The position numbers and the translations under genes are program-made. Source: Lewinellaceae bacterium (lineage in GTDB: Bacteria; Bacteroidota; Bacteroidia; Chitinophagales; Saprospiraceae). From it: 64,000 nt of DNA. The notes under the pieces were generated by a model. That model worked only from the letters and a program-made list of their open reading frames with translations. It did not search any database and had not been told where the DNA came from. The DNA is taken from the NCBI GenBank assembly GCA_020636045.1, contig JACJYP010000013.1, forward strand, positions 1 through 64,000, in the 5' to 3' direction. Positions within the stretch are counted from its first letter, which is position 1. Each line of letters starts with the position of its first letter. Positions 51,690 to 61,763 of the stretch are shown here, piece by piece.

Positions 51690-54600
51690 ATGAAACGCAT
51701 TTTATTGCTTTCCCTCCTGACCCTCGTCTTTGCCGGCACAATGCAGGCACAGTATTTCGGGCGCAACAAACCGAGGTATCAAAAACTGGACTTCAAGGTT
51801 TCCCAAACCGACCACTTTGAGATATACGAGTATCTCGACAACCCCGACAAACTCAAAGAACTGGGCGCGGCGGCGGAGCTGTGGTATGCCATGCACCAGG
51901 CCGTTCTGCGCGACACCTTTACGGAAAAAAACCCTTTGCTGATCTACAACGATCACGCGGGGTTTCAGCAAACCAACGCCATTCAGGGCGGCATCAACGT
52001 GGGTACGGGTGGCGTCACGGAAGGCCTGCGCAACCGCGTCGTGTTCCCCATTGCCATGACCAACCAACAGACGAACCACGTGCTGGGGCACGAACTCGTG
52101 CACGCGTTCCAGTACCACATGATCATAAACGGCGATTCCACCAGCCTGCGCAACCTCGGCAACCTGCCTTTGTGGATGATCGAGGGCCTCGCGGAATATA
52201 TGTCTATCGGCAGAATAGACGCCCATACAGCCCTCTGGATGCGCGATGCCGTACTCCAGGACGATCTGCCCACCCTCGACGACCTGAACAGTTACAAATA
52301 TTTCCCGTACCGCTGGGGGCAGGCCTTCTGGGCCTATGTGACGGGCGTGTACGGAGATGAGGTGATCGCCGATTATTTCAGGAACACGGCAAAATACGGC
52401 CTCGACGCCGCCACCAAACTTACCCTCTTTACCACACCGGACTCATTATCAACGGCCTGGCACGCAGCATTGCGCAACCACTACGGCCGCTGGGTCGGCC
52501 TGGACGCCGATGCCATCGCCGTGCTGAATGCCGCCGACAGCGATAGAAAGTCGAAAGACAAAAAAGAGGCCCGCGAAAAACTGCTGCGCCGCCTCGGTAA
52601 AAGCCAGGACCTGCCCGGCCGGAAATTGTTCGACGACGACGCGGGCAGGATGACCATCTGTCCTGTGCTGAGCCCCAACGGCAAATACGTGATCTTTCTC
52701 TCCGAAAAAAACCTGTTCACCACCGACCTCTTCCTGGCAGAAGCCAAGTCGGGTAAAGTATTGAAAAAAGTGGCCAGTACGGCCTCGGACGGTCACATTG
52801 ACCAGTTCAACTTTATCGAAAGCGCCGGCACCTGGAGTCCGAATGACAAGCAGTTTGCCTTCGACGTGTACGAGAAAGGGCGAAGCGTGCTGGTCATACA
52901 GGACGTATTCAAGGGCAAATCGGTCAAAAAGATCAGCATCCCGGGCGTACCTGCATTCAGCAATCCGGCCTGGAGCCCCGACGGCAAGACCATCGTGGTC
53001 AGCGGACTGGTGAACGGCCAGACCGACCTGTACGCCTATGACCTGAAATCGGGCAAGGTGAGGCAACTGACCAATGACAAGGCCTCCGAGATTTTGTCCA
53101 CCTGGAGCGCCGACGGCAAAATGCTGGCCTACTCCACCGACCAGATCAGCCTCGAACGCGGACGCTCCAACGGCGAATGGACGATGAACCTCGCCGTGAT
53201 GAACATGGAAACGGGCGAAACGGAGCAACTGGATTTCTTTCCCGGCGCCGACAATCTGAACCCGCAGTTCGACAAGGCCGGCAATATCTTTTTCCTGAGC
53301 AACCGCGACGGTTTCCGCAACATGTACCGGTACGATATGAGCACGAAAAAAGTGGAGCAGATGACCAAACTGGTAACCGGTATCACGGGCATTACGCCCT
53401 ACGCACCGGCCATTACGGTAGCGGAGGACCGCGACCGGGTGCTTTACACGTACTATGAAAACGGCGCTTATAAAGTCTATCAGGCGCGCTTGCGCGATTT
53501 CACACCGGAAGAAGTGGACCCCAACAATGTAGACATGGTGCCCGCCTCGCTTCCGCCTTTCAAACCCGGCCAGCGCGATGTCATAAACACCAACCTCCGC
53601 CTGCTGGACAACAACACCCAGGCGTCCGAAGCCAGCACGACGCTGAAGCCTGTGAAGTATAAGCCCAAATTTTCGCTGGACTACATCGGCGGCAGCGCCG
53701 GCGTAGGGGTCGCAACGGGCAACAGCAGCTTCGGTACCGCCACAGGCCTCGCCGGCGGCGTCGATATGCTGTTCGGCGACGTGCTCGGCAACAACCAGAT
53801 ATACACCGGCCTGGCGCTAAACGGCGAGATCAGCGATATGGCAGGCCAGTTTTCCTTCATCAACCAGAAAAACAGGATCAACTGGGGCGTCAACCTGTCG
53901 CACATTCCCTACCGCTCGGGACAGTACTTTCAGGATCCCGACCTGCAACCGGAAGTAGAGACCACCCTGAACGGCGAACAGTATTTCGGCTACCAGGACG
54001 ATATCATCATTCAGCGATTGTTCCAGGAGCGGGTCGGCGTATTCGCTTTTTACCCGCTGTCGGTGACCAAGCGTTTCGAAGTAGGCACGGCATACGAGTT
54101 CTACCACCAGCGCGTCGACCACTACGTCAATTACGTGGATGCGTCGGGATTTTTGCTCGGGCAGGACCGCGAACGCCTCGACGCGCCGGGCACCAATCAC
54201 CTGATGAGCCTCAGTACCGCCTACGTGGGCGACAACTCTTATTTCGGGTTCACGGCGCCGCTGCAGGGCTGGCGTTACCGTATCGGCGTGGAACGCTATT
54301 TCGGCGCCTACGATTTCACCACCGTTTTGCTCGACGGCCGCCGCTACTTTTATGTGCGGCCGGTGACTTTTGCCGTCCGCGGCCTGGGTTACGGGCGCCT
54401 CGGCGGGAATGCCAACAATACCAATGAAGTGTATCCGCTGTTTGCAGGGGAGTCGTATTTCGTGCGCGGCTACACCTCCGACGTGCTGTATCAGGATGCG
54501 CCTGAACTGATCGATCAGATGGCGGGCAGCAAGATCGGCATCGCCAATTTTGAGGTGCGCCTTCCGTTCACCGGCCCCCGGCAACTGTCGCTCATTAAAT

Positions 54601-54869
54601 CGGGGTTCCTGCTCAGCGACCTGAACCTGTTTTTCGATGCCGGTATCGGCTTTTTCACGGAAAACGACCTGAAGAAAAATCCCGTCGACGACGATCCCTT
54701 CGACGGACGCGATCCCATCCAGCACAAGCCGCTCTATTCACTCGGCGTCTCGCTGCGTATTAACCTGTTTGGCGTGCTGGTGCTGGAGCCTTACTACGCC
54801 CTGCCCCTTTCCGTGCCGAAAGAGCGGCGCAGCTGGACCTTCGGGTTCAACTTCGTACCGGGTTGGTAA
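51690..54869 (+). CDS. Outer-membrane PD40 propeller protein with peptidase-like N-terminus and barrel C-terminus
   Basis: A 1059-residue protein. A signal peptide (about 1-20) precedes a zinc-peptidase-like domain with HELVH (134-138) and WMIEGLAEYMS, whose Glu may be the third ligand (gluzincin/peptidase-MA style). A TolB-type PD40/WD40 beta propeller (about 305-640) has repeated LSPNGKYVIFLSE, WSPDGKTIVVSG and WSADGKMLAYSTD strands. From about 660 to the end is an outer-membrane barrel resembling the bacterial surface antigen (Omp85) fold, ending WTFGFNFVPGW. This three-part architecture recurs in Bacteroidota and is often labelled TolB-like. Role unproven. It ends only 8 bp from the convergent glgB. 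Confidence 0.85.
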   Translation: MKRILLLSLLTLVFAGTMQAQYFGRNKPRYQKLDFKVSQTDHFEIYEYLDNPDKLKELGAAAELWYAMHQAVLRDTFTEKNPLLIYNDHAGFQQTNAIQGGINVGTGGVTEGLRNRVVFPIAMTNQQTNHVLGHELVHAFQYHMIINGDSTSLRNLGNLPLWMIEGLAEYMSIGRIDAHTALWMRDAVLQDDLPTLDDLNSYKYFPYRWGQAFWAYVTGVYGDEVIADYFRNTAKYGLDAATKLTLFTTPDSLSTAWHAALRNHYGRWVGLDADAIAVLNAADSDRKSKDKKEAREKLLRRLGKSQDLPGRKLFDDDAGRMTICPVLSPNGKYVIFLSEKNLFTTDLFLAEAKSGKVLKKVASTASDGHIDQFNFIESAGTWSPNDKQFAFDVYEKGRSVLVIQDVFKGKSVKKISIPGVPAFSNPAWSPDGKTIVVSGLVNGQTDLYAYDLKSGKVRQLTNDKASEILSTWSADGKMLAYSTDQISLERGRSNGEWTMNLAVMNMETGETEQLDFFPGADNLNPQFDKAGNIFFLSNRDGFRNMYRYDMSTKKVEQMTKLVTGITGITPYAPAITVAEDRDRVLYTYYENGAYKVYQARLRDFTPEEVDPNNVDMVPASLPPFKPGQRDVINTNLRLLDNNTQASEASTTLKPVKYKPKFSLDYIGGSAGVGVATGNSSFGTATGLAGGVDMLFGDVLGNNQIYTGLALNGEISDMAGQFSFINQKNRINWGVNLSHIPYRSGQYFQDPDLQPEVETTLNGEQYFGYQDDIIIQRLFQERVGVFAFYPLSVTKRFEVGTAYEFYHQRVDHYVNYVDASGFLLGQDRERLDAPGTNHLMSLSTAYVGDNSYFGFTAPLQGWRYRIGVERYFGAYDFTTVLLDGRRYFYVRPVTFAVRGLGYGRLGGNANNTNEVYPLFAGESYFVRGYTSDVLYQDAPELIDQMAGSKIGIANFEVRLPFTGPRQLSLIKSGFLLSDLNLFFDAGIGFFTENDLKKNPVDDDPFDGRDPIQHKPLYSLGVSLRINLFGVLVLEPYYALPLSVPKERRSWTFGFNFVPGW

Positions 54870-54877
54870 GAGGCTGT

Positions 54878-56890
54878 TCAGGATTTTTTTGTGCGCGGCT
54901 TCGGCTTTGCCTTTGTGGCAGTCGGGGCCGCGCTCTTTTTCTCGACCTTTACTTTCGACTTCGGTACGTCGTCTCCTTCAAATATCATCACGCAAAGCGG
55001 CGGCAGTTTGAAGGTAATGGATTGCTCGTGTCCGTGCGAAGGCGTCTTCTTCGCCTTCAGGTCGCCATTCACTACCCCGCTTCCCCCGAATTGCTTGTCG
55101 TCGCTGTTGAGCACTTCTTTCCAGGTTCCGCCGTACGGCACCCCTACCGAATATTCATTGATGGCGTTGGTATTGAAATGGCAAACCACGAGCAATACCT
55201 TGTCGCCCGGCTCACCTTTTCGCAGGTAGGCCAGCACGCAGTTTTCGGTATCATCGCCGGATATCCATTCGTAACCGGCGGGTGAAAAAGCGTTGTACCA
55301 CAGGGCTTTGCGGGAAACGTACAGGTCGTTGAGCGCCTTCACCCAGGTCTGCACGCCCTTGTGATAGTCGTATTGCAGCAACTGCCAGGCGACGCCGAGA
55401 TCATGGCTCCACTCGGAGGTTTGCCCGAATTCGCCGCCCATAAACAGAATCTGCGAGCCCGGGTGTGTCCATTGATGGCCGAACAGCGCGCGCAGGTTGG
55501 CAAATTTCTGCCATTCGTCGCCGGGCATTTTATAGAGCAGGGAGGCCTTCATATGCACGACTTCGTCGTGGCTCAGTGGCAGCATGAATTTTTCGGAAAA
55601 CGCATACACCATGGAGAAGGTGATCTCATTCTGGTGCCAGCGGCGGAAAATGGGCGGCCGTTTGAAATAATCGAGTGTGTCGTGCATCCAGCCCATCATC
55701 CATTTCTGCCCGAAGCCGAGTCCGCCCTCGACGGTGGGCTTGGTCACGGCGGGAAATGCCGTGCTCTCTTCCGCGATCGTTTCTACGCCGGGGTAAGTTT
55801 TGTACACGGCTTCGTTGAAATCCTTTAAAAAAGAGATGGCTTCCAGGTTCTCCCGGCCACCATAGATATTTGGTATCCACTCGCCTTCCTTTCGCGAATA
55901 ATCGTGATAGAGCATGGACGCCACTGCGTCCACGCGCAGGCCGTCGACGTGGTAATATTCAAGCCAGAACAAGGCATTGGAGATCAGGAACGAACGCACT
56001 TCGTTGCGGCCGTAGTCGAACACATAACTGTTCCAGTCGGGGTGATAGCCGCGGCGCATGTCGCTGTACTCGTAAATGTGCGTCCCGTCGAACAGGTACA
56101 GGCCGTGTATGTCGCCGGGAAAGTGCGAGGGCACCCAATCAAGGATCACGCCGATGCCCTCCCGGTGGCAGGTGTCGATCAGATACATCAGGTCCTGCGG
56201 ATCGCCCGAACGGCTGGTGGGGGCAAAATATCCCGTGACCTGATAGCCCCAGGAAGGGAAATAGGGATGTTCCATGACGGGCATAAACTCGATGTGAGTA
56301 AACCCCATTTCCTTGACGTAAGGCACCAGTTCGTCGGCCAGTTCGCGGTAATTGTACGAGCGGTTGCCGTCTTCCGGTATCTTCTTCCACGAGCCCGGGT
56401 GCACTTCGTAGACCGACCAGGGCTGAGGCTTGCCGGCGCGCTCTTTGCGGGCCTTCATCCACTTCTCGTCATTCCATTTGTACTCGAGGTCCCAGACCAC
56501 CGAAGCGGTGCGTGGCGGCGTTTCCCATTTCAGGGCAAACGGATCGCCTTTGTCGAGCCCAAAGCCGTCGTGCGTTTTGATATGGTATTTATAGACCGTC
56601 CCTTTGTCGAGCCCGGAAATAAAGCCTTCCCAGATGCCGCTTTTGTCCCAGCGGGGCAGCAGTACGTGGGCATCGGGATTCCATTTGTTGAAATCGCCCG
56701 TCACGGACACGCGTTTGGCGTGCGGCGCCCACACCGAAAAGCAAACACCGCGTTCTCCGTCGACCTCCACAACATGGCTGCCCATCTTGTGATGCAACAA
56801 AAAATGCTTGCCGCCCTGGTACAGGGAAATATCGAAGTCGGTAAGCATGGAAAATGGCTTGACGGCCTGCGTATCCTGATTGCTTTTCAT
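54878..56890 (-). CDS. glgB: 1,4-alpha-glucan branching enzyme
   Basis: A 670-residue GH13 enzyme that makes alpha-1,6 branches in glycogen. There is an N-terminal CBM48 (FSVWAPHAKRVSVTGDFNKW), then the GH13 barrel with MPVMEHP, GIGVILDWVPSHFPGD, the nucleophile Asp in GLRVDAVASML, the acid/base Glu in ETIAEESTAFP, and LPLSHDEVVH. A C-terminal all-beta domain ends in a short Lys/Ala/Pro-rich tail (KPKPRTKKS), longer than usual. No other glycogen genes are adjacent. It is divergent from the Crp/Fnr-type regulator. Confidence 0.96.
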   Translation of the reverse strand: MKSNQDTQAVKPFSMLTDFDISLYQGGKHFLLHHKMGSHVVEVDGERGVCFSVWAPHAKRVSVTGDFNKWNPDAHVLLPRWDKSGIWEGFISGLDKGTVYKYHIKTHDGFGLDKGDPFALKWETPPRTASVVWDLEYKWNDEKWMKARKERAGKPQPWSVYEVHPGSWKKIPEDGNRSYNYRELADELVPYVKEMGFTHIEFMPVMEHPYFPSWGYQVTGYFAPTSRSGDPQDLMYLIDTCHREGIGVILDWVPSHFPGDIHGLYLFDGTHIYEYSDMRRGYHPDWNSYVFDYGRNEVRSFLISNALFWLEYYHVDGLRVDAVASMLYHDYSRKEGEWIPNIYGGRENLEAISFLKDFNEAVYKTYPGVETIAEESTAFPAVTKPTVEGGLGFGQKWMMGWMHDTLDYFKRPPIFRRWHQNEITFSMVYAFSEKFMLPLSHDEVVHMKASLLYKMPGDEWQKFANLRALFGHQWTHPGSQILFMGGEFGQTSEWSHDLGVAWQLLQYDYHKGVQTWVKALNDLYVSRKALWYNAFSPAGYEWISGDDTENCVLAYLRKGEPGDKVLLVVCHFNTNAINEYSVGVPYGGTWKEVLNSDDKQFGGSGVVNGDLKAKKTPSHGHEQSITFKLPPLCVMIFEGDDVPKSKVKVEKKSAAPTATKAKPKPRTKKS

Positions 56891-57072
56891 ATCGGTGCTT
56901 TAGTTTGACGATCTAAGGTTTTCACTTTCAAGCAAATACCCTGAATTGGGTGAAAGATAGGGCAATGGTGCATGAAAAGGAAAAGAGCCCCCGGGAAAAA
57001 ATCGCTTGGCACAGTTTTGGCAATACACGGAATGCACCTCCCATAGTATTCGTCCAAATCAACAGGCAATTT

Positions 57073-57753
57073 ATGGATGCACCAACCTTACTCAGCACAT
57101 TACAGCGTTTTCCGTTGCTGGCTTCGCTCTCACAGGCTGAGCTTCAGCGGCTTGCGCAACTGGCCGAGCTGAAAACCAAACCAAAACACTCTTTTATTTA
57201 CCTGGCCGACGAACCGAGCGACCATGTGTGTTTTCTGGCAAGCGGCGCCGTGAAGATCGGCATTTATTCACCCGACGGACGGGAGATCATCAAAAGTATT
57301 CAGCATCCTTTCACCGTTTTTGGCGAATTGGGCCTCACCGGCGAACAACACCGTGCAGAATTTGCCTCCACCATGAACCACGATGTCACCTACTTCACGA
57401 TCAAGGTGGATGATTTCAAACACATGATGCAGCAAAACTTCAGGCTCGCCCAGTCTGTCATGCTCTATCTCGGCGAACGCCTGAGAAAAGCGGAACGCCA
57501 GTGGGAATCGCTGATCCTGAAAGACGTGCGCACCCGCATCGTGGAGTTTCTGAAGGAGAGCGCCGGCGAACGCGGGCGCCAGGTCGGTTTTGAGACCCTG
57601 GTAAAACACGGCCTCACGCAGCAGGACATCGCCAACCTCGTCGGCGCCAGCCGGCAGACGGTCACGGCGATCCTCAACGAACTGCGCAAGTCCAACCTGA
57701 TCCATTTCAACCGCAATTCCATCCTGATCCGCGACATGGAGAAGCTGAACTGA
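57073..57753 (+). CDS. Crp/Fnr-family transcriptional regulator
   Basis: A 226-residue regulator starting MDAPTLLSTLQRF. The N-terminal cyclic-nucleotide-binding-type beta barrel (about 10-125) has GAVKIGIYSPDGRE and FGELGL but lacks the Fnr Fe-S cysteines (only one Cys, in VCFLAS). A dimer helix is followed by a C-terminal helix-turn-helix (LTQQDIANLVGASRQTVTAI; then LNELRKSNLI). The start is set by alignment; an in-frame upstream region is uncharacteristic. It is divergent from glgB by about 180 bp and could regulate it. Ligand unknown. Confidence 0.92.
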   Translation: MDAPTLLSTLQRFPLLASLSQAELQRLAQLAELKTKPKHSFIYLADEPSDHVCFLASGAVKIGIYSPDGREIIKSIQHPFTVFGELGLTGEQHRAEFASTMNHDVTYFTIKVDDFKHMMQQNFRLAQSVMLYLGERLRKAERQWESLILKDVRTRIVEFLKESAGERGRQVGFETLVKHGLTQQDIANLVGASRQTVTAILNELRKSNLIHFNRNSILIRDMEKLN

Positions 57754-57783
57754 GGCGCCCCTCCGAATACCGATAAAAACACG

Positions 57784-57818
57784 GAAGCCCCCGCCGGAAC
57801 AACACCGGCGGGGGCTTC
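57784..57818. terminator. Bidirectional hairpin between convergent genes
   Basis: GAAGCCCCCGCCGG (57784-57797) pairs perfectly with CCGGCGGGGGCTTC (57805-57818). It lies between the Crp/Fnr gene and the convergent FKBP gene. Confidence 0.8.
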
Positions 57819-57847
57819 GCGTATATATTATTTCGTATACCTCTGGC

Positions 57848-58354
57848 TTAGTGCTGGTGACCGCCCGGGCCGTGTACGTGCCCGTGCTCCAGTTCGGCGG
57901 CCTCGGCTTCCCGAACACCTTCCACGTGGCCGGTAAAGAAAAGGTCGACGCCCGCCATGGGATGGTTAAAATCGAGTTTCACCTTGTCGAGGCCTACCCA
58001 CGCAACCATGCCGTTGAAGCGGTTGCCTTCCTGGTCGGTCAGCGGCAGCATATTGCCGACTTCCAGCAGGCCGTCCGGAATTTTCCCGTCGACTTCAAAC
58101 ATGCTTTTCGGCACTTCCACGAGCGCAGAATCGTCGTATTCACCATACGCATTGGCGGCTTTGATGCCAAATGCAAACTTGTCGCCGGTCTTCAGTCCTT
58201 CCAGGTTTTTCTCAAACTCCGGGATCATCATTCCGATCCCGTATATAAATGCAAGCGGTTCACCACCGTTGGTGGTCTCTACCAGCTGTCCTTCGGCCGT
58301 TCCTTCGGTCAGGGTGTAGTGCACGGACACTACTTTTTTTGCTTCAATATTCAT
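57848..58354 (-). CDS. slyD: SlyD-type FKBP peptidyl-prolyl isomerase
   Basis: A 168-residue FKBP-fold isomerase/chaperone starting MNIEAKKVVSVHYTL. The FKBP part has EPLAFIYGIGMMIPEFEKNL, GDKFAFGIKAANAYGEYDD and an inserted chaperone flap (about 70-130, VEVPKSMFEV to FNGMVAW), then FNHPMAGVDLFFTGHV. The His-rich tail (HGHVHGPGGHQH) suggests nickel or other metal binding as in SlyD. The open frame extends upstream but without FKBP-like sequence. Confidence 0.92.
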   Translation of the reverse strand: MNIEAKKVVSVHYTLTEGTAEGQLVETTNGGEPLAFIYGIGMMIPEFEKNLEGLKTGDKFAFGIKAANAYGEYDDSALVEVPKSMFEVDGKIPDGLLEVGNMLPLTDQEGNRFNGMVAWVGLDKVKLDFNHPMAGVDLFFTGHVEGVREAEAAELEHGHVHGPGGHQH

Positions 58355-58400
58355 TGATTTAGTATTGGTGAAACGCGAAGGTACGGCTAATCGATGGGGG

Positions 58401-59435
58401 TCAACGTGTTTCCAACTCTTTTTTATAGCGAAAATATCGCACAACAAACCTCCAGGCTTCCCGGTGGCGGGTGGGCAAAATCCCGAGGCGAAGTTGCGCG
58501 CGCGACAGGTCGAAAAGGATGCGCCAGTGCCGGTAATAGTCGCGGTATGCGCGCCACATGCCGAACGAAGGATCGTACACATGCGCCGGTTCGCCAAATA
58601 CGCCGTTCAGTTCCATCACCTTGAATTGCCCCCGGCGCAGCGCTTCCAGGCTTTCGCATTTCAGGTCGAAACGCCCGTACAACACGCCGGGCAAAAAAGC
58701 GCACACCGGCTCGAATGCATCGAGCAGGGCCTGGTCGATCAGGTGATTGCCGTTCAGGAATTTGGTGCCGAGGCAATGGTTGCCGATGGGTTCCAGCAAT
58801 ACCGTTTCGTCCACGGCGGGCACCGTTTCCAGCATACCGGGGTCTTCGCGCTCGAAACGCTCCACCTGAAAACCCGACCGCGCATCTGCCTGCATCAGCG
58901 CGCGCACGGTGGAATGCCCGTCACCCCTGACGCTCAGAAATTCCTTGACGCACACAGAGGTGATGCCGAAGCGCTTTCCGTCGGGGAAGCGGTGATACAG
59001 CACGGTCATCTCCACGGGCAGGGTGAGAAATTCCTGAATGATAAAATCTACCGGATAACGACTGAGGTGGGCTTCCAGCGCTGCTGCATCTTCCACTTTT
59101 TTGACCAGAAAGCCGCGTTCGCCTATATCGGGCTTTGCAATAAGCGGGAAAGCGATGCCTTTCTCCTCAATTGCCGCGAGCGTTTGCCCGAACGGCTGTC
59201 CGCCCGGCGCCAGCAACGTTTTGGGCACCAGATGCTGCGGCACCTGCTTCAGAATGTCGAATTTCGACTCGCCCATGGCGCCTCCGAGCGGTATAGACGG
59301 GTTGACGTTGGAGAAGAACACCAGATGCCGGGACCGAGCGGCAAACCACAGCCAGAAACCGTATACGGGTACATTGGCCAGCCACCAGGGCAGGAACTCC
59401 CAAACGGTCCACTTTTTCAGCCAGTGTCGCATCAT
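58401..59435 (-). CDS. ATP-grasp domain protein
   Basis: A 344-residue protein whose central part looks like the D-Ala-D-Ala ligase/ATP-grasp fold: FPLIAKPDIGERGFLVKKV (phosphate-binding loop), DFIIQEFLTLPVEMTVLYHR, VCVKEFLSVRGDGHSTV, and a C-terminal metal-binding KVMELNGVFGEPAH. There is an N-terminal amphipathic or membrane-associated helix (about 8-32). Such enzymes join a carboxylate to an amine or thiol using ATP; the substrate is unknown. It is followed closely by no partner and is preceded by a minus-strand TACTTTTG element. Confidence 0.78.
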   Translation of the reverse strand: MMRHWLKKWTVWEFLPWWLANVPVYGFWLWFAARSRHLVFFSNVNPSIPLGGAMGESKFDILKQVPQHLVPKTLLAPGGQPFGQTLAAIEEKGIAFPLIAKPDIGERGFLVKKVEDAAALEAHLSRYPVDFIIQEFLTLPVEMTVLYHRFPDGKRFGITSVCVKEFLSVRGDGHSTVRALMQADARSGFQVERFEREDPGMLETVPAVDETVLLEPIGNHCLGTKFLNGNHLIDQALLDAFEPVCAFLPGVLYGRFDLKCESLEALRRGQFKVMELNGVFGEPAHVYDPSFGMWRAYRDYYRHWRILFDLSRAQLRLGILPTRHREAWRFVVRYFRYKKELETR

Positions 59436-59457
59436 GTTACAATCAAGGTACGTTTTT

Positions 59458-59465
59458 CAAAAGTA
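59458..59465 (-). promoter_or_regulatory. -7 promoter element TACTTTTG (minus strand)
   Basis: CAAAAGTA on the plus strand reads TACTTTTG towards the ATP-grasp gene, 23 bp from its start. Confidence 0.5.
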
Positions 59466-59519
59466 TGGTGCAAATCTCCGGTCTGCGCGCCGGCTGAATG
59501 ATTACCTGCGTAACAGTAT

Positions 59520-60860
59520 TCAAAATTCCATGGCATGCCAGTGTTCCGTGCGCAAATAATAAAGGACCATCGAGATCATGATCGCCCAGTACAGCACCTC
59601 CGACATCCATACCCACTGAAGGCCCAGTTGTGTGTAATTGGTGATAAAAAAGATGTAGCCGAGATAGACCATTACCGTAACGGCCTGCAACTTGAGGCCG
59701 AACCAGGTGGCGCCGGTGCCGGCAAGGGCATTCATAAAAACCACCCCCACCGTCGCCAGCGATATGATCAGCAGCAGCAGGTGAAAAACGGGTTGCGTTT
59801 CGCCGATCAGGCTCATGTCCGATTTGCCCAGCAGGGGGTACAGCAATTTTCCGGGGAAGAGCAGCACGGGCACGGCCACGATCATGGTCACCGCCCAGCA
59901 GAACTTTCCCGTTTTCCAGGCTGCCGAGAGCACTTCACCGTGCCTCCCCTGCCCGATCAGGTTGCTCACGAGGGTGTTGACGCCCGACGAGAAACCCCAC
60001 ATGGGAATGGAAAGCAGGAGGTATACCGTACGCGCCAGGTTGGAGATCGCCAGCGCGCGTGCGCCGTAATTTTCCACCATGCCGAAGAAAAACACCCAAC
60101 TCCCCTGCCCTACCGCGGCGTTAGCCACCACCGGAAGGGCCAGGTTGAGTTGCTGACGCGTGAGCGGCCAGTCGAACCGGGGCCAGGTAAAGACCCGCAT
60201 GGGCGCCGTTTTTTTGTCGAACAGCATATAGACCACAAACACAACGAATGCTACGCCCTCGGCGATGCTGCTCGCCAGTCCGGAGCCGCCGATGCCCATC
60301 GCCGGCAAGCCGAATTCGCCGAAGATCAGCGCGTAGTTGAGCACCAGGTTGACGATCGCAAGAATGATCGTATCGACGAGGATGATGCCGGGCCTTGCGA
60401 TGCCACTGTACAGCGAGATCAGGGCGATGCCGCCGTAACTGAAAAACACCCCGAAGGCGCGGTAGTGGATGTATTCGAGCGATTTCAGGTAGATCTCGGG
60501 AGAATGATCGAGGAACAACTGGAAAAACCAGGGAGTGGCATATCGCATGAACAGCCACATCAGCAGGGCCAGCGCCCATTCGAAAATGAGCATGGTATGG
60601 AAGGCATGCCCGACGGCGCCGGGGCGCTGCTCACCCATCCGCCGGGCAATGATGATCTGTCCGCCGCGGGAAAAGGAATAGCCGATAGCGGCGATCGTGA
60701 TGTAAAAAACGCCGGCAAACCCGATGGCCGCAAATTCTACCTCGCCTTTATGGTACAGCAAAACGGCATCGCTCAGCGCAATGACGTTTTGGGCAGCCGA
60801 TCCGAGCATGATGGGGGCCGATATTTTCCAGATCTGGCGGTAGGTGATCTCGAGTTGCAA
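59520..60860 (-). CDS. MATE-family efflux transporter
   Basis: A 446-residue multidrug and toxin extrusion-type membrane protein with 12 predicted helices in two homologous halves (first half ISAPIMLGSAAQNVIALSD; second half LNLALPVVANAAVGQGSWVF and GVNTLVSNLIGQG). It exports a compound by Na+ or H+ antiport; substrate unknown. The only start that keeps helix 1 is TTG at 60860, since a stop codon lies six codons upstream and the first ATG falls within the helix. No neighbours form an evident operon. Confidence 0.88.
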   Translation of the reverse strand: MQLEITYRQIWKISAPIMLGSAAQNVIALSDAVLLYHKGEVEFAAIGFAGVFYITIAAIGYSFSRGGQIIIARRMGEQRPGAVGHAFHTMLIFEWALALLMWLFMRYATPWFFQLFLDHSPEIYLKSLEYIHYRAFGVFFSYGGIALISLYSGIARPGIILVDTIILAIVNLVLNYALIFGEFGLPAMGIGGSGLASSIAEGVAFVVFVVYMLFDKKTAPMRVFTWPRFDWPLTRQQLNLALPVVANAAVGQGSWVFFFGMVENYGARALAISNLARTVYLLLSIPMWGFSSGVNTLVSNLIGQGRHGEVLSAAWKTGKFCWAVTMIVAVPVLLFPGKLLYPLLGKSDMSLIGETQPVFHLLLLIISLATVGVVFMNALAGTGATWFGLKLQAVTVMVYLGYIFFITNYTQLGLQWVWMSEVLYWAIMISMVLYYLRTEHWHAMEF

Positions 60861-60926
60861 TCCTGCTGCTGTTGGTTAACTGATGGTACGGCCTGAACAA
60901 CCTGTTGCGGCTGTAAAGGCGGTTTC

Positions 60927-61763
60927 TCAAAAAAGGGAAAGGACCTGCCAGGGCTTTTGCGCGACAGAAACAACGCGAAAGTGCTGTTTTTCCCGAAAAT
61001 CAGGATTAATAAATGCCAGGGATAGGTCGAAAAAATCGACAGTCATGGTTACGCGCCCGTGCGCCTGTATCTTTTTCCAGGCTTCGGTCATGTCCGGCGA
61101 CCAGTACATATCGTCGAAAACGAATACCGTTCCGGGGTTTGCATGCGCCAGGCAAGTCTCGAAATACTGCAAAACCGGCCCCGGGCGGTGGTGGCCGTCG
61201 ATAAATACAAGATCGGGAGCCTGCATTTCCTGCAACGCGACCGGCAAGGTTTCCCTGAACGGCCCTGTTTTCACTTCCACATGCCGGAGGCCGAGCAAAC
61301 TGAAATTGACGCGGGCGAGATCGGCACATGCCGGCGCGCCTTCCAAGGTGATCATTTTCGCCGTCCGCGCCGCGGAGGCGATGTACATGGCACTCAGCCC
61401 CAGCGAGGTGCCCAATTCGAGGATTTTCCGCGGTGCGGCCCAGCACGTCAGCAGGAACAACAGGCGCCCTTGCGCAGGGCTGCTGGCCGCGCGATGCAAT
61501 ATTTCCCGCAACCGCAACCTGCTGGTCTCGGGCCGGGCATCTTCCTCACCGCCATAATCGACCAGTTCGATCGACGACTCGCTATCCCGCATCTGCTCCC
61601 GCAACCATTCCACATCGCGAAAAGCGTAATACCGCCGGGGATTTTCCAATACAGCCTCCGCAAGGGAAAATATATGCGGCGAATGGAGCCGGTAGCGGGT
61701 TTCCGCGCGCCAATAGAACTTCAGGTACTCGACAATGCGGTGCCAGACGACCTTAAAGGGCAT
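60927..61763 (-). CDS. SAM-dependent O-methyltransferase-like protein
   Basis: A 278-residue class I methyltransferase. An N-terminal extension of about 100 residues (YRLHSPHIFSLAEAVLENPRR) is followed by the SAM-binding core: ILELGTSLGLSAMYIASAA, ITLEGAPACADLARVNF, and DLVFIDGHHRPGPVLQYFE. The FIDGHH motif is typical of the CmcI/O-methyltransferase_24 group. The acceptor is unknown. A member of this form is common in Bacteroidota. Confidence 0.85.
   Translation of the reverse strand: MPFKVVWHRIVEYLKFYWRAETRYRLHSPHIFSLAEAVLENPRRYYAFRDVEWLREQMRDSESSIELVDYGGEEDARPETSRLRLREILHRAASSPAQGRLLFLLTCWAAPRKILELGTSLGLSAMYIASAARTAKMITLEGAPACADLARVNFSLLGLRHVEVKTGPFRETLPVALQEMQAPDLVFIDGHHRPGPVLQYFETCLAHANPGTVFVFDDMYWSPDMTEAWKKIQAHGRVTMTVDFFDLSLAFINPDFREKQHFRVVSVAQKPWQVLSLF

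Noticed and set aside
59535..60896. 453-codon frame opposite the MATE gene
   Set aside because: It is His/Arg/Gln-rich antisense text. The minus strand has 12 membrane helices in the MATE pattern.
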